DNA of 64,000 nucleotides, taken from contig NZ_QUHV01000012.1 of the NCBI RefSeq assembly GCF_003479805.1, positions 1-64,000 of the forward strand, in the 5' to 3' direction. The notes under the pieces were generated by a model that did not search any database, was not told the origin of the DNA, and was given only the letters and a program-made list of their open reading frames with translations. The stretch is from Collinsella sp. AF08-23. Lineage in GTDB: Bacteria > Actinomycetota > Coriobacteriia > Coriobacteriales > Coriobacteriaceae. Numbering within the stretch: the first letter of the stretch is position 1; every line of letters starts with the position of its first letter. Made by a program: the position numbers and the translations under genes. This document shows positions 8,284 through 16,505 of this stretch, in pieces.

Positions 8284-9120
8284 TTACTCGCCATCCGTCC
8301 CGACGCGGGCAATGAGGGCCGCGAGCTCGGAACCAACCTCGTCGGGCGCAAGGGCGGAGACGTAACGCGCATCACTCACGGGGTCGAGCGTCACGCCCTC
8401 GCCCGAGGGGATGCGCATGCTCTCCAACTCCTCCTCATCCGCATCGGCGATGTCGTCGGCGCCCCAACGCTGACCGGTGAGCAGGAACACGAGGCGATAG
8501 GCGGATTCCATGGCGATGTTGGCGATGCGGTCCAGGTAGCGCGAGACCATGACGGTACGACGGAAGTCGTCCATCTGGGCGTCATCGGCCACTTCCATCG
8601 TCTCAGTGCGGTTAAAGACACGGAAGAACTCCTGATACGCACCGTGCACGGCCTCGTCCTCCTCCGAGAGGGCGAGCACCGCGGCGAGATCGTTATTCAC
8701 GAGTGCCGCGACGGTTGAGCCGAGAACCTGGTAGACGCTCGCCGCCTCCTGCTCGATGAGGGCAACCATCTCGGCGGGGAACTCGATGTCGTTGTTCACC
8801 TTGCGCTTGGCGGCACGCGCGATACGACGGACCTTGTCGCTCATGCGCTGGAGGTTGAAGTCGATGTAGATGATGGTCTGCAGCAGACGGAAATCTGAGG
8901 CGACCGGCGACTGCGTGGCGATGAGGTTGTAGCAGACGGCCTCGAGGTTGGCGCAACGTGCGTCGATCTTGTACGTCTTCTTCTTGGCGCGGCGCGCGAG
9001 CTCCATGTCGTCGGTCACGAACGCGGTGACGGCATCGTGAAGCGTGAGGTCGATCGACTCGAAAATGGAAAGCATCTCGTGGCGCGCCTCGATGAGCTGG
9101 CTTGAAAACAATTTGCGCAT
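8284..9120 (-). CDS. phoU: Phosphate regulator PhoU, copy 1
   Basis: A 278-residue PhoU with two three-helix PhoU repeats (about 10-100 and 110-210), including the SDFRLLQTI and RMSDKVRRIARAA stretches around the metal-binding face. PhoU couples Pst transport activity to the phosphate two-component system and suppresses uptake. A C-terminal extension of about 50-60 residues (from roughly 220) is shared with the copy at 12.9 kb and makes both longer than the usual 220-240. A strong AGGAGG lies before the ATG. It follows pstB after a 76-bp gap and is tightly linked to yggS. Confidence 0.93.
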   Translation of the reverse strand: MRKLFSSQLIEARHEMLSIFESIDLTLHDAVTAFVTDDMELARRAKKKTYKIDARCANLEAVCYNLIATQSPVASDFRLLQTIIYIDFNLQRMSDKVRRIARAAKRKVNNDIEFPAEMVALIEQEAASVYQVLGSTVAALVNNDLAAVLALSEEDEAVHGAYQEFFRVFNRTETMEVADDAQMDDFRRTVMVSRYLDRIANIAMESAYRLVFLLTGQRWGADDIADADEEELESMRIPSGEGVTLDPVSDARYVSALAPDEVGSELAALIARVGTDGE

Positions 9121-9196
9121 GTGCGCCTCCTAACGGGCAGGTGGTAGAAATGTGTGAAAAGGGGCCTGACCCCCCAATCGCACATCATGATGCAGG

Positions 9197-10000
9197 TTAC
9201 CCAAAACGACCGGTGATGTAATCCTCGGTGCGCTTATCCATGGGAGTGGTGAAAATGGCGTCGGTCTCGCCGTATTCGATGAGCGTCGCGGGCTCCCCTG
9301 CAACCTCCTGCAGGAAGAACGCGGTGTGGCCGGAGATACGCGCGGCCTGCTGCATGTTGTGGGTGACGATGATGATCGTCATCTCGGGCGCGAGCTCGGC
9401 CATGAGGTCCTCGACCTTCTGCACACTCGTGGGGTCGATGGCGGAACAAGGCTCGTCCATGAGCAGTACGTCGGGCTGCACCGCGAGCACGCGGGCAATG
9501 CAAAGACGCTGCTGCTGACCGCCCGAGAGGGCCAGACCGTCTTTAGACAGCTGGTTGGAGACCTCCTTCCAGAGGTTGGCACGCTTGAGGGACTCCTCGA
9601 CGATGTCATCCAGATCGCTCTTGCTCGTGACGCCCTGCAGGCGCGGGCCGAACGCGACGTTCTCGTAGATCGACTTAGGGAAGGGATTGGGCTGCTGGAA
9701 GATCATGCCCACACGGCGACGCAGGTCAACGGGGTCGACGCCCTCCGCGTAGATGTTGGAGCCGTCGAGCTCCATCGTGCCCTCGTTGCGCGTGCCCTCG
9801 ATAAGGTCATTCATACGGTTCATGCAGCGCAGGAACGTGGATTTACCACAACCAGAGGGTCCAATGAAAGCGGTGATCTTGTTCTTGGCGATATTCAGGT
9901 TCACGTCGGTGAGCGCATGGAAGTCGCCATACCAAAAGTTGAATTCCTTGACGGTGATGGCGCTCTGCGCCGCCTCGGGCGCGTTACGGTAGACGGTCAC
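9197..10000 (-). CDS. pstB: Phosphate ABC transporter ATPase PstB
   Basis: ATP-binding subunit of the high-affinity phosphate importer, 267 residues from the GTG at 10000. That start is chosen because AAGGAG lies at ideal distance and the family N-terminus ([17 protein letters not shown]) follows; a longer frame upstream runs back into pstA and is not homologous. Walker [10 protein letters not shown] is at 47-55, the signature LSGGQQQRL near 160 and Walker B VLLMDEP shortly after. It lies 10 bp after pstA. PstB forms a homodimer under the PstA/PstC channel. Confidence 0.95.
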   Translation of the reverse strand: MTVYRNAPEAAQSAITVKEFNFWYGDFHALTDVNLNIAKNKITAFIGPSGCGKSTFLRCMNRMNDLIEGTRNEGTMELDGSNIYAEGVDPVDLRRRVGMIFQQPNPFPKSIYENVAFGPRLQGVTSKSDLDDIVEESLKRANLWKEVSNQLSKDGLALSGGQQQRLCIARVLAVQPDVLLMDEPCSAIDPTSVQKVEDLMAELAPEMTIIIVTHNMQQAARISGHTAFFLQEVAGEPATLIEYGETDAIFTTPMDKRTEDYITGRFG

Positions 10001-10010
10001 GTGGAGCTCC

Positions 10011-10946
10011 TTACTTGCTCTTGCGGGAAAGCCAGCGGGCGAACAGGTTGAAAGCGAGAATGATGGCCATGAGCAGCAGGGCGGTGCCGTACGCCGCATT
10101 CATGTTGATGCCGTCATTCGCCAGCAGGTACAGATGGACCGTCATGGGGCGGCCGGAGTCGAGGGGCGTGATGGGCATGTTGATGGCCTGTCCCATCGTA
10201 TAAAGCACCACGGCCGTCTCGCCGATGGCACGACCGATGCCGAGCACGATGCCCGTGGCGATGCGACCGAACGCCGAGGGCAGGACGATCTTGCTCACGA
10301 CCTGCCACTTGGTGGCGCCCAGGCCGTAGGCGCCCCAGCGGATGTAGCGGGGCACGGCGCGGATGGCCTCCTCGGTGGTGCGCATGATGATGGGCAGCAT
10401 GAGCAGCGCGAGGGCCAGGGCGGCCGAGATCATGGACAAGCCAAAGCCCATCGCCTCGACGAACAACGCGTAGCCGAACAGGCCCATGACGATTGAGGGC
10501 ACTGAGGCGAGCGTATCGGCTGCGTAGCGGATAATGTTGACCAGACGGCCCTGCTTGGCGTACTCGGCGAGGTAAACGGCCGCGAGCACGGCGATGGGTG
10601 TGCAGATGAGCATCGCAAGGGCGGTCACGTAGACGGTCGACACGATCGTGGGCCAGATGCCGCCTTCGGCATTGACGCCCTCGGGCCACCCGAAGATGAA
10701 GTCGAGTGAGATATGCGGGAGGCCGTTGACCACCACGTAGGCGATGATGGCAACGAGCACGAGCGTGGTGATGGCCGCAGCGACGCGAAACACACCGAGC
10801 ATGATCTTGTTGCTCGTGTTCTTGGAGATGCGTTCCTTCTTACCAGAAGCGAGCGCGCGCTTGATGCGCTGGGCGGAGGACTCGGCCTGGACAACCGCCT
10901 CAGGAGCGGCGTTGGGGACCTTGGAGGCGTCTTGTGCTTGGGACAT
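10011..10946 (-). CDS. pstA: Phosphate ABC transporter permease PstA
   Basis: A 311-residue permease with six predicted membrane spans after a cytoplasmic N-terminal tail of about 50 residues. The EAA loop region ([19 protein letters not shown]) contacts PstB. It pairs with PstC to form the phosphate channel. The charged N-terminal tail is longer than in E. coli PstA. It is placed 3 bp after the pstC stop, consistent with translational coupling. Confidence 0.94.
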   Translation of the reverse strand: MSQAQDASKVPNAAPEAVVQAESSAQRIKRALASGKKERISKNTSNKIMLGVFRVAAAITTLVLVAIIAYVVVNGLPHISLDFIFGWPEGVNAEGGIWPTIVSTVYVTALAMLICTPIAVLAAVYLAEYAKQGRLVNIIRYAADTLASVPSIVMGLFGYALFVEAMGFGLSMISAALALALLMLPIIMRTTEEAIRAVPRYIRWGAYGLGATKWQVVSKIVLPSAFGRIATGIVLGIGRAIGETAVVLYTMGQAINMPITPLDSGRPMTVHLYLLANDGINMNAAYGTALLLMAIILAFNLFARWLSRKSK

Positions 10947-10949
10947 GGC

Positions 10950-11858
10950 CTACCCCTTCCTCATCTTGGAAAGCAGGCGGACAATGCCCACGAGCGATGC
11001 CGACACGATAAAGAGCACCACGCCCATGCCGAACAGGGCAGTGCGGTGCAGACCGGAGGAATAGCTCATGTCGAGCGCGATCTGGCTCGTGAGCGTGGAG
11101 ACCGGGCTCGAGATGGACTCGGGGATGACCGGGGCGTTACCCACGACCATGAGGACTGCCATGGTCTCGCCGATGGCGCGGCCCATACCGAGCACGACGG
11201 CGTCGACGATGCCGAATTTCGCGGCGGGAAGCACGACCTTGTAGATGGTCTGCCATTTGGTGGCCCCCATCGCGAAACTCGCCTCGCGGATACCCATGGG
11301 TATGGAATTAAGCGCGTCGATGGTGAGCGTGGTGATCGTGGGGACGATCATGATGGCGAGCACGAACCACGCGGTGAGCGCGCCGAAGCCCAAACCGCCC
11401 GTGAGATCGGCGACGAAGGGGCGGATGATGACCATACCGAAGAAGCCGTAAATAATCGACGGGATGCCCGCAAGCAGATCGACGGCAGGGCTGATGAGGG
11501 CGCGCACGCGAGCAGATGCGATCTCGGTGAGGTACACGGCGGTTCCCACGCCGAGCGGAACGCCCAGGACGAGTGCGCCGACCGTCACGAGCGCCGTGCC
11601 GGCAGCGAGCGACAGGATGCCATAGTGTCCTTCAGTGGGCGCCCAGGTGAAGCTGAAGAAGTTCGCCAGGCCGATATCGGTGAACACGGGGACGGCCTGC
11701 ATCATCGTGAACGCGAAGATGAGCACGACCGTGACGACGGCCAGGAACGCGCAGCCGAAAAACAGGTATTGCAGCGCCTTCTCCTTAAGATAGGTGCTGC
11801 GCGAGACGAGCGCCAAGTCACGCTTGCGCGGAGCGTTCTGCTCGGTCATTTGGCTCAT
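10950..11858 (-). CDS. pstC: Phosphate ABC transporter permease PstC
   Basis: A 302-residue permease with six membrane spans, the ABC-permease EAA motif (REASFAMGATKWQTI) in the cytoplasmic loop, and the PstC-typical segment YGILSLAAGT-ALVTV in the periplasm-facing half. The start ATG overlaps the pstS stop by 4 bp, a classic coupled arrangement. A second in-frame ATG three codons downstream is possible. It works with PstA, PstB and PstS in high-affinity phosphate import. Confidence 0.94.
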   Translation of the reverse strand: MSQMTEQNAPRKRDLALVSRSTYLKEKALQYLFFGCAFLAVVTVVLIFAFTMMQAVPVFTDIGLANFFSFTWAPTEGHYGILSLAAGTALVTVGALVLGVPLGVGTAVYLTEIASARVRALISPAVDLLAGIPSIIYGFFGMVIIRPFVADLTGGLGFGALTAWFVLAIMIVPTITTLTIDALNSIPMGIREASFAMGATKWQTIYKVVLPAAKFGIVDAVVLGMGRAIGETMAVLMVVGNAPVIPESISSPVSTLTSQIALDMSYSSGLHRTALFGMGVVLFIVSASLVGIVRLLSKMRKG

Positions 11859-12790
11859 GCTCCCTCCCCACTCGTTTCGACCGGAATGAAGCCGGCCTCG
11901 CGGATCTGCTCATCCATCTCGTCGGAGAGGACGTACTCGATGTACTCCGCAGCGGCGCCCGTCGGTTCGCCTTTCGTGAAGAAGTACAAATCGCGTGAGA
12001 TGGGGTACTCGCCCGTGGCGATGGTCCCCTCGGACGGAGCAACGCCGTTGACGCTCATGGCGCGCACGCTCGTTTGAGCGTACTTGGACTCGACGAAGCC
12101 CATGGAAATATAGCCGATGGCACCGCGGGAACGACTCACGACATCGCGCACCTGGCCCGTGCCGGAGAGCACGGCGGCGCGACGGTCGAAAGCGGAGCCG
12201 TCCATGACGATCGATTTGAACGCCTCGCGGGTGCCGGAGGCCTCATCGCGGTTGACGAGCTGAATCGTCAGATCCTCGCCACCGACCTCGCTCCAATTGG
12301 TGATTTGGCCCGAATAGATGCCACGCAGCTGCTCAATCGTGAGGTCATGCACGGGATTCTCCGTGTTCACAATCACCGCGATGCCGTCATGGGCCACCGG
12401 CACCGTGGTGAGGCCGAGCTTGGACTCCTCGGCATTGAGCCCGCGCGAGGACGTCGCAATCTCGGCGGTACCGGTCGAGACGGCCTCGATGCCGGCAGAG
12501 GACCCAAGACCGCTCACGAGCACGCCGATGCCGGCCTCTTCCTTAAAGAGCTCAGCGGCTTGTTCGGCGATGGGCAGGCAGGTCGTAGAGCCGGCCACGG
12601 TAATGGATTCCGTCGCACCCTCCGAGCTGCAGGCGGACAGGGCCGCCATAGTCGACAGGGACACAACCGCTGTCGCGAGAAACAGCGGGATGCGGCGGCG
12701 CTTGAGCGGAACCGAACCTTCTTGCCCTCGATCTGCGAAAGATGTCGCTGCACGCGCATTGCAGAACTGGGCGGAGGGAATACGTCGCAC
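11855..12790 (-). CDS. pstS: Phosphate-binding lipoprotein PstS
   Basis: Extracellular phosphate-binding lipoprotein. A basic n-region (KRRR), a hydrophobic h-region and the lipobox LSAC are followed by the ligand-binding start VAGSTTCLPIAE and the conserved ATSSRGL and GTREAF segments. The start is uncertain: the frame is open to 12907, but the GTG at 12790 has GGAG at good spacing and is preferred. This still leaves an unusually long n-region of about 30 residues before KRRR. A weak promoter-like pair (TTGCGC and TACCAT, 15 bp apart) lies upstream at 12864-12890. It overlaps pstC by 4 bp. Confidence 0.9.
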   Translation of the reverse strand: MRRIPSAQFCNARAATSFADRGQEGSVPLKRRRIPLFLATAVVSLSTMAALSACSSEGATESITVAGSTTCLPIAEQAAELFKEEAGIGVLVSGLGSSAGIEAVSTGTAEIATSSRGLNAEESKLGLTTVPVAHDGIAVIVNTENPVHDLTIEQLRGIYSGQITNWSEVGGEDLTIQLVNRDEASGTREAFKSIVMDGSAFDRRAAVLSGTGQVRDVVSRSRGAIGYISMGFVESKYAQTSVRAMSVNGVAPSEGTIATGEYPISRDLYFFTKGEPTGAAAEYIEYVLSDEMDEQIREAGFIPVETSGEGA

Positions 12791-12934
12791 GGAGGGACTC
12801 CGATCTCTTCGAGCGATTGACGCAGGCACGCGGGTGCACCCTACACCCGCGCCACATCCCGATATGGTATCAAATGTTGTACCTGCGCAAGTGCTCGACG
12901 AGCCCAAGCCCCTATAAACACCCTTTGGGCGCGA

Positions 12935-13777
12935 CTATTCCGTCTGTTCGGTATCGGCGCCGTCTTCGATAAGCGACGCGAGCGCCTCGCCCACCTCGTC
13001 GGGCGCAAGGGCGGCGACGTAGCGCGCGTCACGAGCGGGATCGAGCGTCACGCCCTCACCCGCGGGAACGCGCATGCTCTCCAGCTCATCCTCATCGGCA
13101 TCGGCGAGGTCATCGGCGCACAGGCGCTGGCCCGTGAGCAGGAACGTCAAACGGAACGCGGCGTCGATGGAGATGGCGGCGATGCGATCGAGGTAGCGCG
13201 ACACCATGATGACACGGCGCAGGTCGTCGAGCGATGAATCATCTGCCATGTCCTCGGCGTTCATACGGTTGAAGGTGCGGAAGAACTGCTCGTAGATCTC
13301 GTGAACCGCCTCGTCCTGGTTGGAGAGATCGAGCACGATCCCCAAATCGTTGTTCACCAGGGCGGACACCGATGCGCCGAGCACGCGATACACGCTCTCC
13401 GCCTCACGTTCGATAAGGTCAACGAGTTCGGCGGGAAGCTCAATTTCCTGAGCGACCTTGTGACGCGCGGCACGTGCGATACGGCGGACCTTGTCGCTCA
13501 TGCGCTGGAGGTTGAAGTTCACGTAGATGATTGTCTGCAGCAAGCGGAAGTCCGAGGCGACCGGTGACTGCGTGGCAATGAGGTTGTAGCAGACCGCTTC
13601 GAGGTTGGCACTGCGCGCATCGACGTGATCGGCGGCCCGCTGAGCCTTCTTGCCAAGATCCTTATCGTTGGCGATAAACGCGTTCACGGCATCGTGCAGG
13701 GAAAGGTCGACCGCCTCGTAGATGGAGAGCATCTCGTGACGTGCCTCGATGAGCTGGCGGGAAAACAGTTTGCGCAT
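12935..13777 (-). CDS. phoU: Phosphate regulator PhoU, copy 2
   Basis: A 280-residue PhoU closely resembling the copy at 8.3 kb over its whole length, including the shared start (MRKLFS, then QLIEARHEMLSI) and the unusual C-terminal extension. It heads the pst gene block, the reverse of the usual pst-phoU order, so the block has a phoU at each end. AAGGA precedes the ATG. A possible extended -10 (TG then TATAAA, 13801-13806 on the minus strand) lies about 25 bp upstream. The duplicate probably arose within this lineage; whether the two copies act differently cannot be told. Confidence 0.93.
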   Translation of the reverse strand: MRKLFSRQLIEARHEMLSIYEAVDLSLHDAVNAFIANDKDLGKKAQRAADHVDARSANLEAVCYNLIATQSPVASDFRLLQTIIYVNFNLQRMSDKVRRIARAARHKVAQEIELPAELVDLIEREAESVYRVLGASVSALVNNDLGIVLDLSNQDEAVHEIYEQFFRTFNRMNAEDMADDSSLDDLRRVIMVSRYLDRIAAISIDAAFRLTFLLTGQRLCADDLADADEDELESMRVPAGEGVTLDPARDARYVAALAPDEVGEALASLIEDGADTEQTE

Positions 13778-13800
13778 GGGGGTCCTTCGCGACGTGTGGT

Positions 13801-13806
13801 TTTATA
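13801..13806 (-). promoter_or_regulatory. Candidate extended -10 of the phoU-pst operon
   Basis: Read on the minus strand, TGG-TATAAA lies at 13801-13806, about 25 bp upstream of the phoU start, with no convincing -35. It is the best promoter-like sequence in the gap and would drive the whole phosphate block. A PhoP-type box could not be recognised with confidence. Confidence 0.4.
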
Positions 13807-13909
13807 CCAGGCAAGTCTAACGTCGGCCCCGCACGCCTCGCGTAAACGCAATGTCAGGGAAATGAAAGGGCTGCCCTAAGGGAGGCCGTTGACCATCATC
13901 GATCCAGAT

Positions 13910-13964
13910 GGTAACAACGTCGAAAACTAGGCTTCAAATCGCGCCGCTTTTCGACATTGTTACC
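13910..13964. repeat. 17-bp inverted repeat, gap between yfiH and phoU
   Basis: Arms 13910-13926 and 13948-13964 (GGTAACAACGTCGAAAA and its complement) match at 16 of 17 positions; the mismatch would be a G-U pair in RNA. The loop is 21 nt. It lies between the yfiH stop and the phoU start on the same strand. It may be an operator or a hairpin that separates the two transcription units; no T-run follows on either strand. Confidence 0.6.
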
Positions 13965-14051
13965 CTCCTTCGGCTTCGACTCCGAGCATCCTGCCAGAAA
14001 CACACATACAACGGCGTCTAACGAGAGCGCTGGCCAACCCAAGGCTCCCGG

Positions 14052-14879
14052 CTAGGCGATCACCGCGACAGCGGCGTGCCGCCCGCACGTCCCGCCCTCG
14101 GCTCGATATGAGAAGAAGCGGTCGTTATCGCGAACGGTGGACAGGCCCTGGTCCCAAATGCTCGACGCGGGGACGCCGGCCTCGACGAGCGCCTGCCGGA
14201 TGGCGCGCGACAGGTCGAGCAGGCGCGTCACACCGGAGCCGTGCCAGCCGAACTCTTCATCGAATCGCCCGATGAGCTCATCGGACACCTCGTACTCATC
14301 GCCTTGGATGTGCGGCCCGATATAGGCCCGTATGTCCTCGGGCGCGCAGACGGCCTCGTCCGCGAGAGCACGGGACGCCTTGGCGGCGATGCGCGCGATC
14401 GTCCCCTTCCAGCCGGAGTGGATCACGGCGAATCCGGATGGAGCCGTAAGGACGACCGGCACGCAATCGGCAAAACAGAGCATCACCGGCGTACCGGGGG
14501 CCACGCAGACGATCGCATCGGCGCCCGCGGCGATTTCGGTCCGCACAGAAGCCAGGGAGGTGGGGTCCGAATCGCGCACCACGGCGACATGGTCGCCGTG
14601 GACTTGGTTGGGAACAAGGAGACGGTCGAGCAGACCGTCAAAGCCCTCGGCCGCCCACGCGCCCGGGCGGCCGCCGAAAGGCGCGGCTTTACACAGCGCA
14701 TGAAGCGCGCGCCGCCGGTTCTCCAGAACGGCTTCGAGATCGTCTCCCACGTGGGACCCGAGGTTCAGCGAGGTGTACGGAGCCTCGGACACGCCGCCCG
14801 TGCGCTCCGTGAAGCCGAATCGCACCCCGCCGTCGCACCCACCGACAAGCGCCACCCCATCAACCACAACGCGTTCCAT
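14052..14879 (-). CDS. YfiH/PgeF family purine-nucleoside phosphorylase (laccase-domain)
   Basis: A 275-residue protein from the preferred ATG at 14879 (GGGGGA upstream); the frame stays open for 19 more codons to a GTG without ribosome site. It belongs to the YfiH/polyphenol-oxidase family (DUF152): the metal ligands are in CFADCVPVVL and HSGWKGT. Related proteins act as purine-nucleoside phosphorylases and are also reported to edit muropeptide synthesis (PgeF). It conventionally follows ftsZ, as here. The next usual gene, yggS, is displaced by the pst block. Confidence 0.9.
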   Translation of the reverse strand: MERVVVDGVALVGGCDGGVRFGFTERTGGVSEAPYTSLNLGSHVGDDLEAVLENRRRALHALCKAAPFGGRPGAWAAEGFDGLLDRLLVPNQVHGDHVAVVRDSDPTSLASVRTEIAAGADAIVCVAPGTPVMLCFADCVPVVLTAPSGFAVIHSGWKGTIARIAAKASRALADEAVCAPEDIRAYIGPHIQGDEYEVSDELIGRFDEEFGWHGSGVTRLLDLSRAIRQALVEAGVPASSIWDQGLSTVRDNDRFFSYRAEGGTCGRHAAVAVIA

Positions 14880-15004
14880 AGCGATATCCCCCATCTCGTC
14901 AAACACAAGTTCCAGCAAGCCGCCCCGCCGCCCCACCTTACGCGTGAGAGCCGCGAAGCCTCCGAGCTTTCGGCACCTTCAAATTCTCTACCACGTTAAC
15001 GCAA

Positions 15005-15098
15005 GGAGGGGTCCGGCACTTGCCTAAGCAAACATTCCGCAGCCGTTGAGCAAAGCTCGACGACGAGGACGTTTGCGTGGCAAGTGCCGGACCCCTCC
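15005..15098. repeat. Perfect 20-bp inverted repeat between ftsZ and yfiH
   Basis: Arms GGAGGGGTCCGGCACTTGCC (15005-15024) and its exact complement (15079-15098), with a second short perfect stem GCAAAC/GTTTGC inside (15028-15033 with 15071-15076). It lies 20 bp after the ftsZ stop and upstream of yfiH, so it may terminate or attenuate ftsZ transcription, or be a REP-like repeat. No T-run is present. Confidence 0.75.
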
Positions 15099-15117
15099 GA
15101 CAAGTCACGTGGACGAA

Positions 15118-16245
15118 TTAGAAGTTGCCGCGCTTGAGGAAGTCGGGAAGCTCGAACTGATCGTTGCCGAAATTCGGAAGCTCAGTGCCGCCGATGTTGC
15201 GCGTTGCCGCAGGAGCAGCGGCAGGCTCAGAGGAACGCTCGGAACGGGGAGCCTTGGAAGCAGCGAAGAGCTCGTCCTGGCGGTTCACGTTGGAATCAGA
15301 GAAACCAGTGGCGATTACCGTGATGCGAACCTGATCGCCCAGGGACTCGTCCACAACGGTACCGAAGATGATGTTGGCATCCGGGTCGACGGCGTTGGCG
15401 ACGAGGTCGGCCGCGTCGTTGATCTCCTGGATGCCGAGGTCCTTGGAGCCGGCGATGGAGAGCAGGACGCGCGTCGCGCCGTCGACGGAGCTCTCGAGCA
15501 GCGGGCTGGAGATCGCCTGCTGCGCGGCATCGACGGCGCGGGTGTCGCCGGAGGCGACGCCGATGCCCATCATGGCGGTGCCGGCCTGCTTCATGATGGT
15601 CTTGACGTCGGCGAAGTCGAGGTTGATGACGCCGGGGACGGTGATGAGGTCGGTGATTCCCTGGGTGCCCTGGGACAGGACGCCGTCGGCCGTGGTGAAG
15701 GCCTCGAGCATGGTGGTCTTCTTCTCGGCGATGTCGAGCAGGCGGTCGTTCGGGATGACGATCATGGTGTCGACGGATTCGGCGAGGGTCTTGATGCCCT
15801 CCTCGGCGGAATTCTTGCGCTTGCGGCCCTCAAAGGTGAAGGGCTTGGTCACGACGGCGACGGTCAGGGCGCCCACGTCGTTCATCGCGATGTCGGCCAC
15901 GATGGGGGCAGCGCCCGTACCGGTGCCACCACCCTCACCGCAGGTGATGAAGACCATGTCGGCTCCGGCAAGCGCCTCGGCGATGTCGTCACGACTCTCC
16001 TCGGCGGCCTTACGACCGACCTCGGGGTTGGCGCCCGCGCCTAGACCGCGGGTGATGTCGGTGCCGATGTGAACCTTGATGTCGGCATCGGAAATGGCCA
16101 GGGCCTGAGCGTCCGTGTTGATGGCGACGAACTCAACGCCGCGGATGCCCTCCTCGATCATGCGGTTCACGGCGTTCGTGCCGCCACCGCCCACGCCGAC
16201 GACCTTGATGACAGCAAGGTAGTTGTTGATCTCGTTCTCGTGCAT
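15118..16245 (-). CDS. ftsZ: Cell division GTPase FtsZ
   Basis: A 375-residue tubulin homologue that polymerises into the Z-ring. Seen: the nucleotide-binding [12 protein letters not shown] (about 17-28), the GTPase signature [10 protein letters not shown] near 105-114, and T7-loop residues [11 protein letters not shown] around 205-215. A short variable linker is followed by the conserved C-terminal peptide [11 protein letters not shown], which should bind SepF and FtsW. AAAGGA precedes the ATG. The 260-bp upstream gap contains an ftsQ terminator and a TTGACT -35-like sequence, so ftsZ probably has its own promoter. Confidence 0.97.
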   Translation of the reverse strand: MHENEINNYLAVIKVVGVGGGGTNAVNRMIEEGIRGVEFVAINTDAQALAISDADIKVHIGTDITRGLGAGANPEVGRKAAEESRDDIAEALAGADMVFITCGEGGGTGTGAAPIVADIAMNDVGALTVAVVTKPFTFEGRKRKNSAEEGIKTLAESVDTMIVIPNDRLLDIAEKKTTMLEAFTTADGVLSQGTQGITDLITVPGVINLDFADVKTIMKQAGTAMMGIGVASGDTRAVDAAQQAISSPLLESSVDGATRVLLSIAGSKDLGIQEINDAADLVANAVDPDANIIFGTVVDESLGDQVRITVIATGFSDSNVNRQDELFAASKAPRSERSSEPAAAPAATRNIGGTELPNFGNDQFELPDFLKRGNF

Positions 16246-16439
16246 GTGCGGTCCTTTCGAACGCTATGTTGCTAGCCCTTAGGCGAAACGTCACGACGTT
16301 AACCCTCAACTAGAGATTAAAAGTCAAGGTAAACCGTGCTATGTTTGCACAAAGTAGGCTCTCAAGTCAAACCGACCTGCGCATATTGTGAAGTATACGG
16401 CATTTCCGCTGGTATTCCCAAAGACCGTTCGGCGAGCGC

Positions 16440-16466
16440 AAAAATGGCGCGCGTCAGAAACGCGCC
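16440..16466 (-). terminator. Rho-independent terminator after ftsQ
   Basis: On the minus strand a GGCGCG stem with 9-nt loop pairs with CGCGCC and is followed by ATTTTT. It lies 40 bp beyond the ftsQ stop, and would separate the mur/ftsQ transcription unit from ftsZ at least partially. Confidence 0.75.
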
Positions 16467-16505
16467 AGACCTCGTGAGCATTACCAGTCAACCCTCATCG
16501 GCAGC

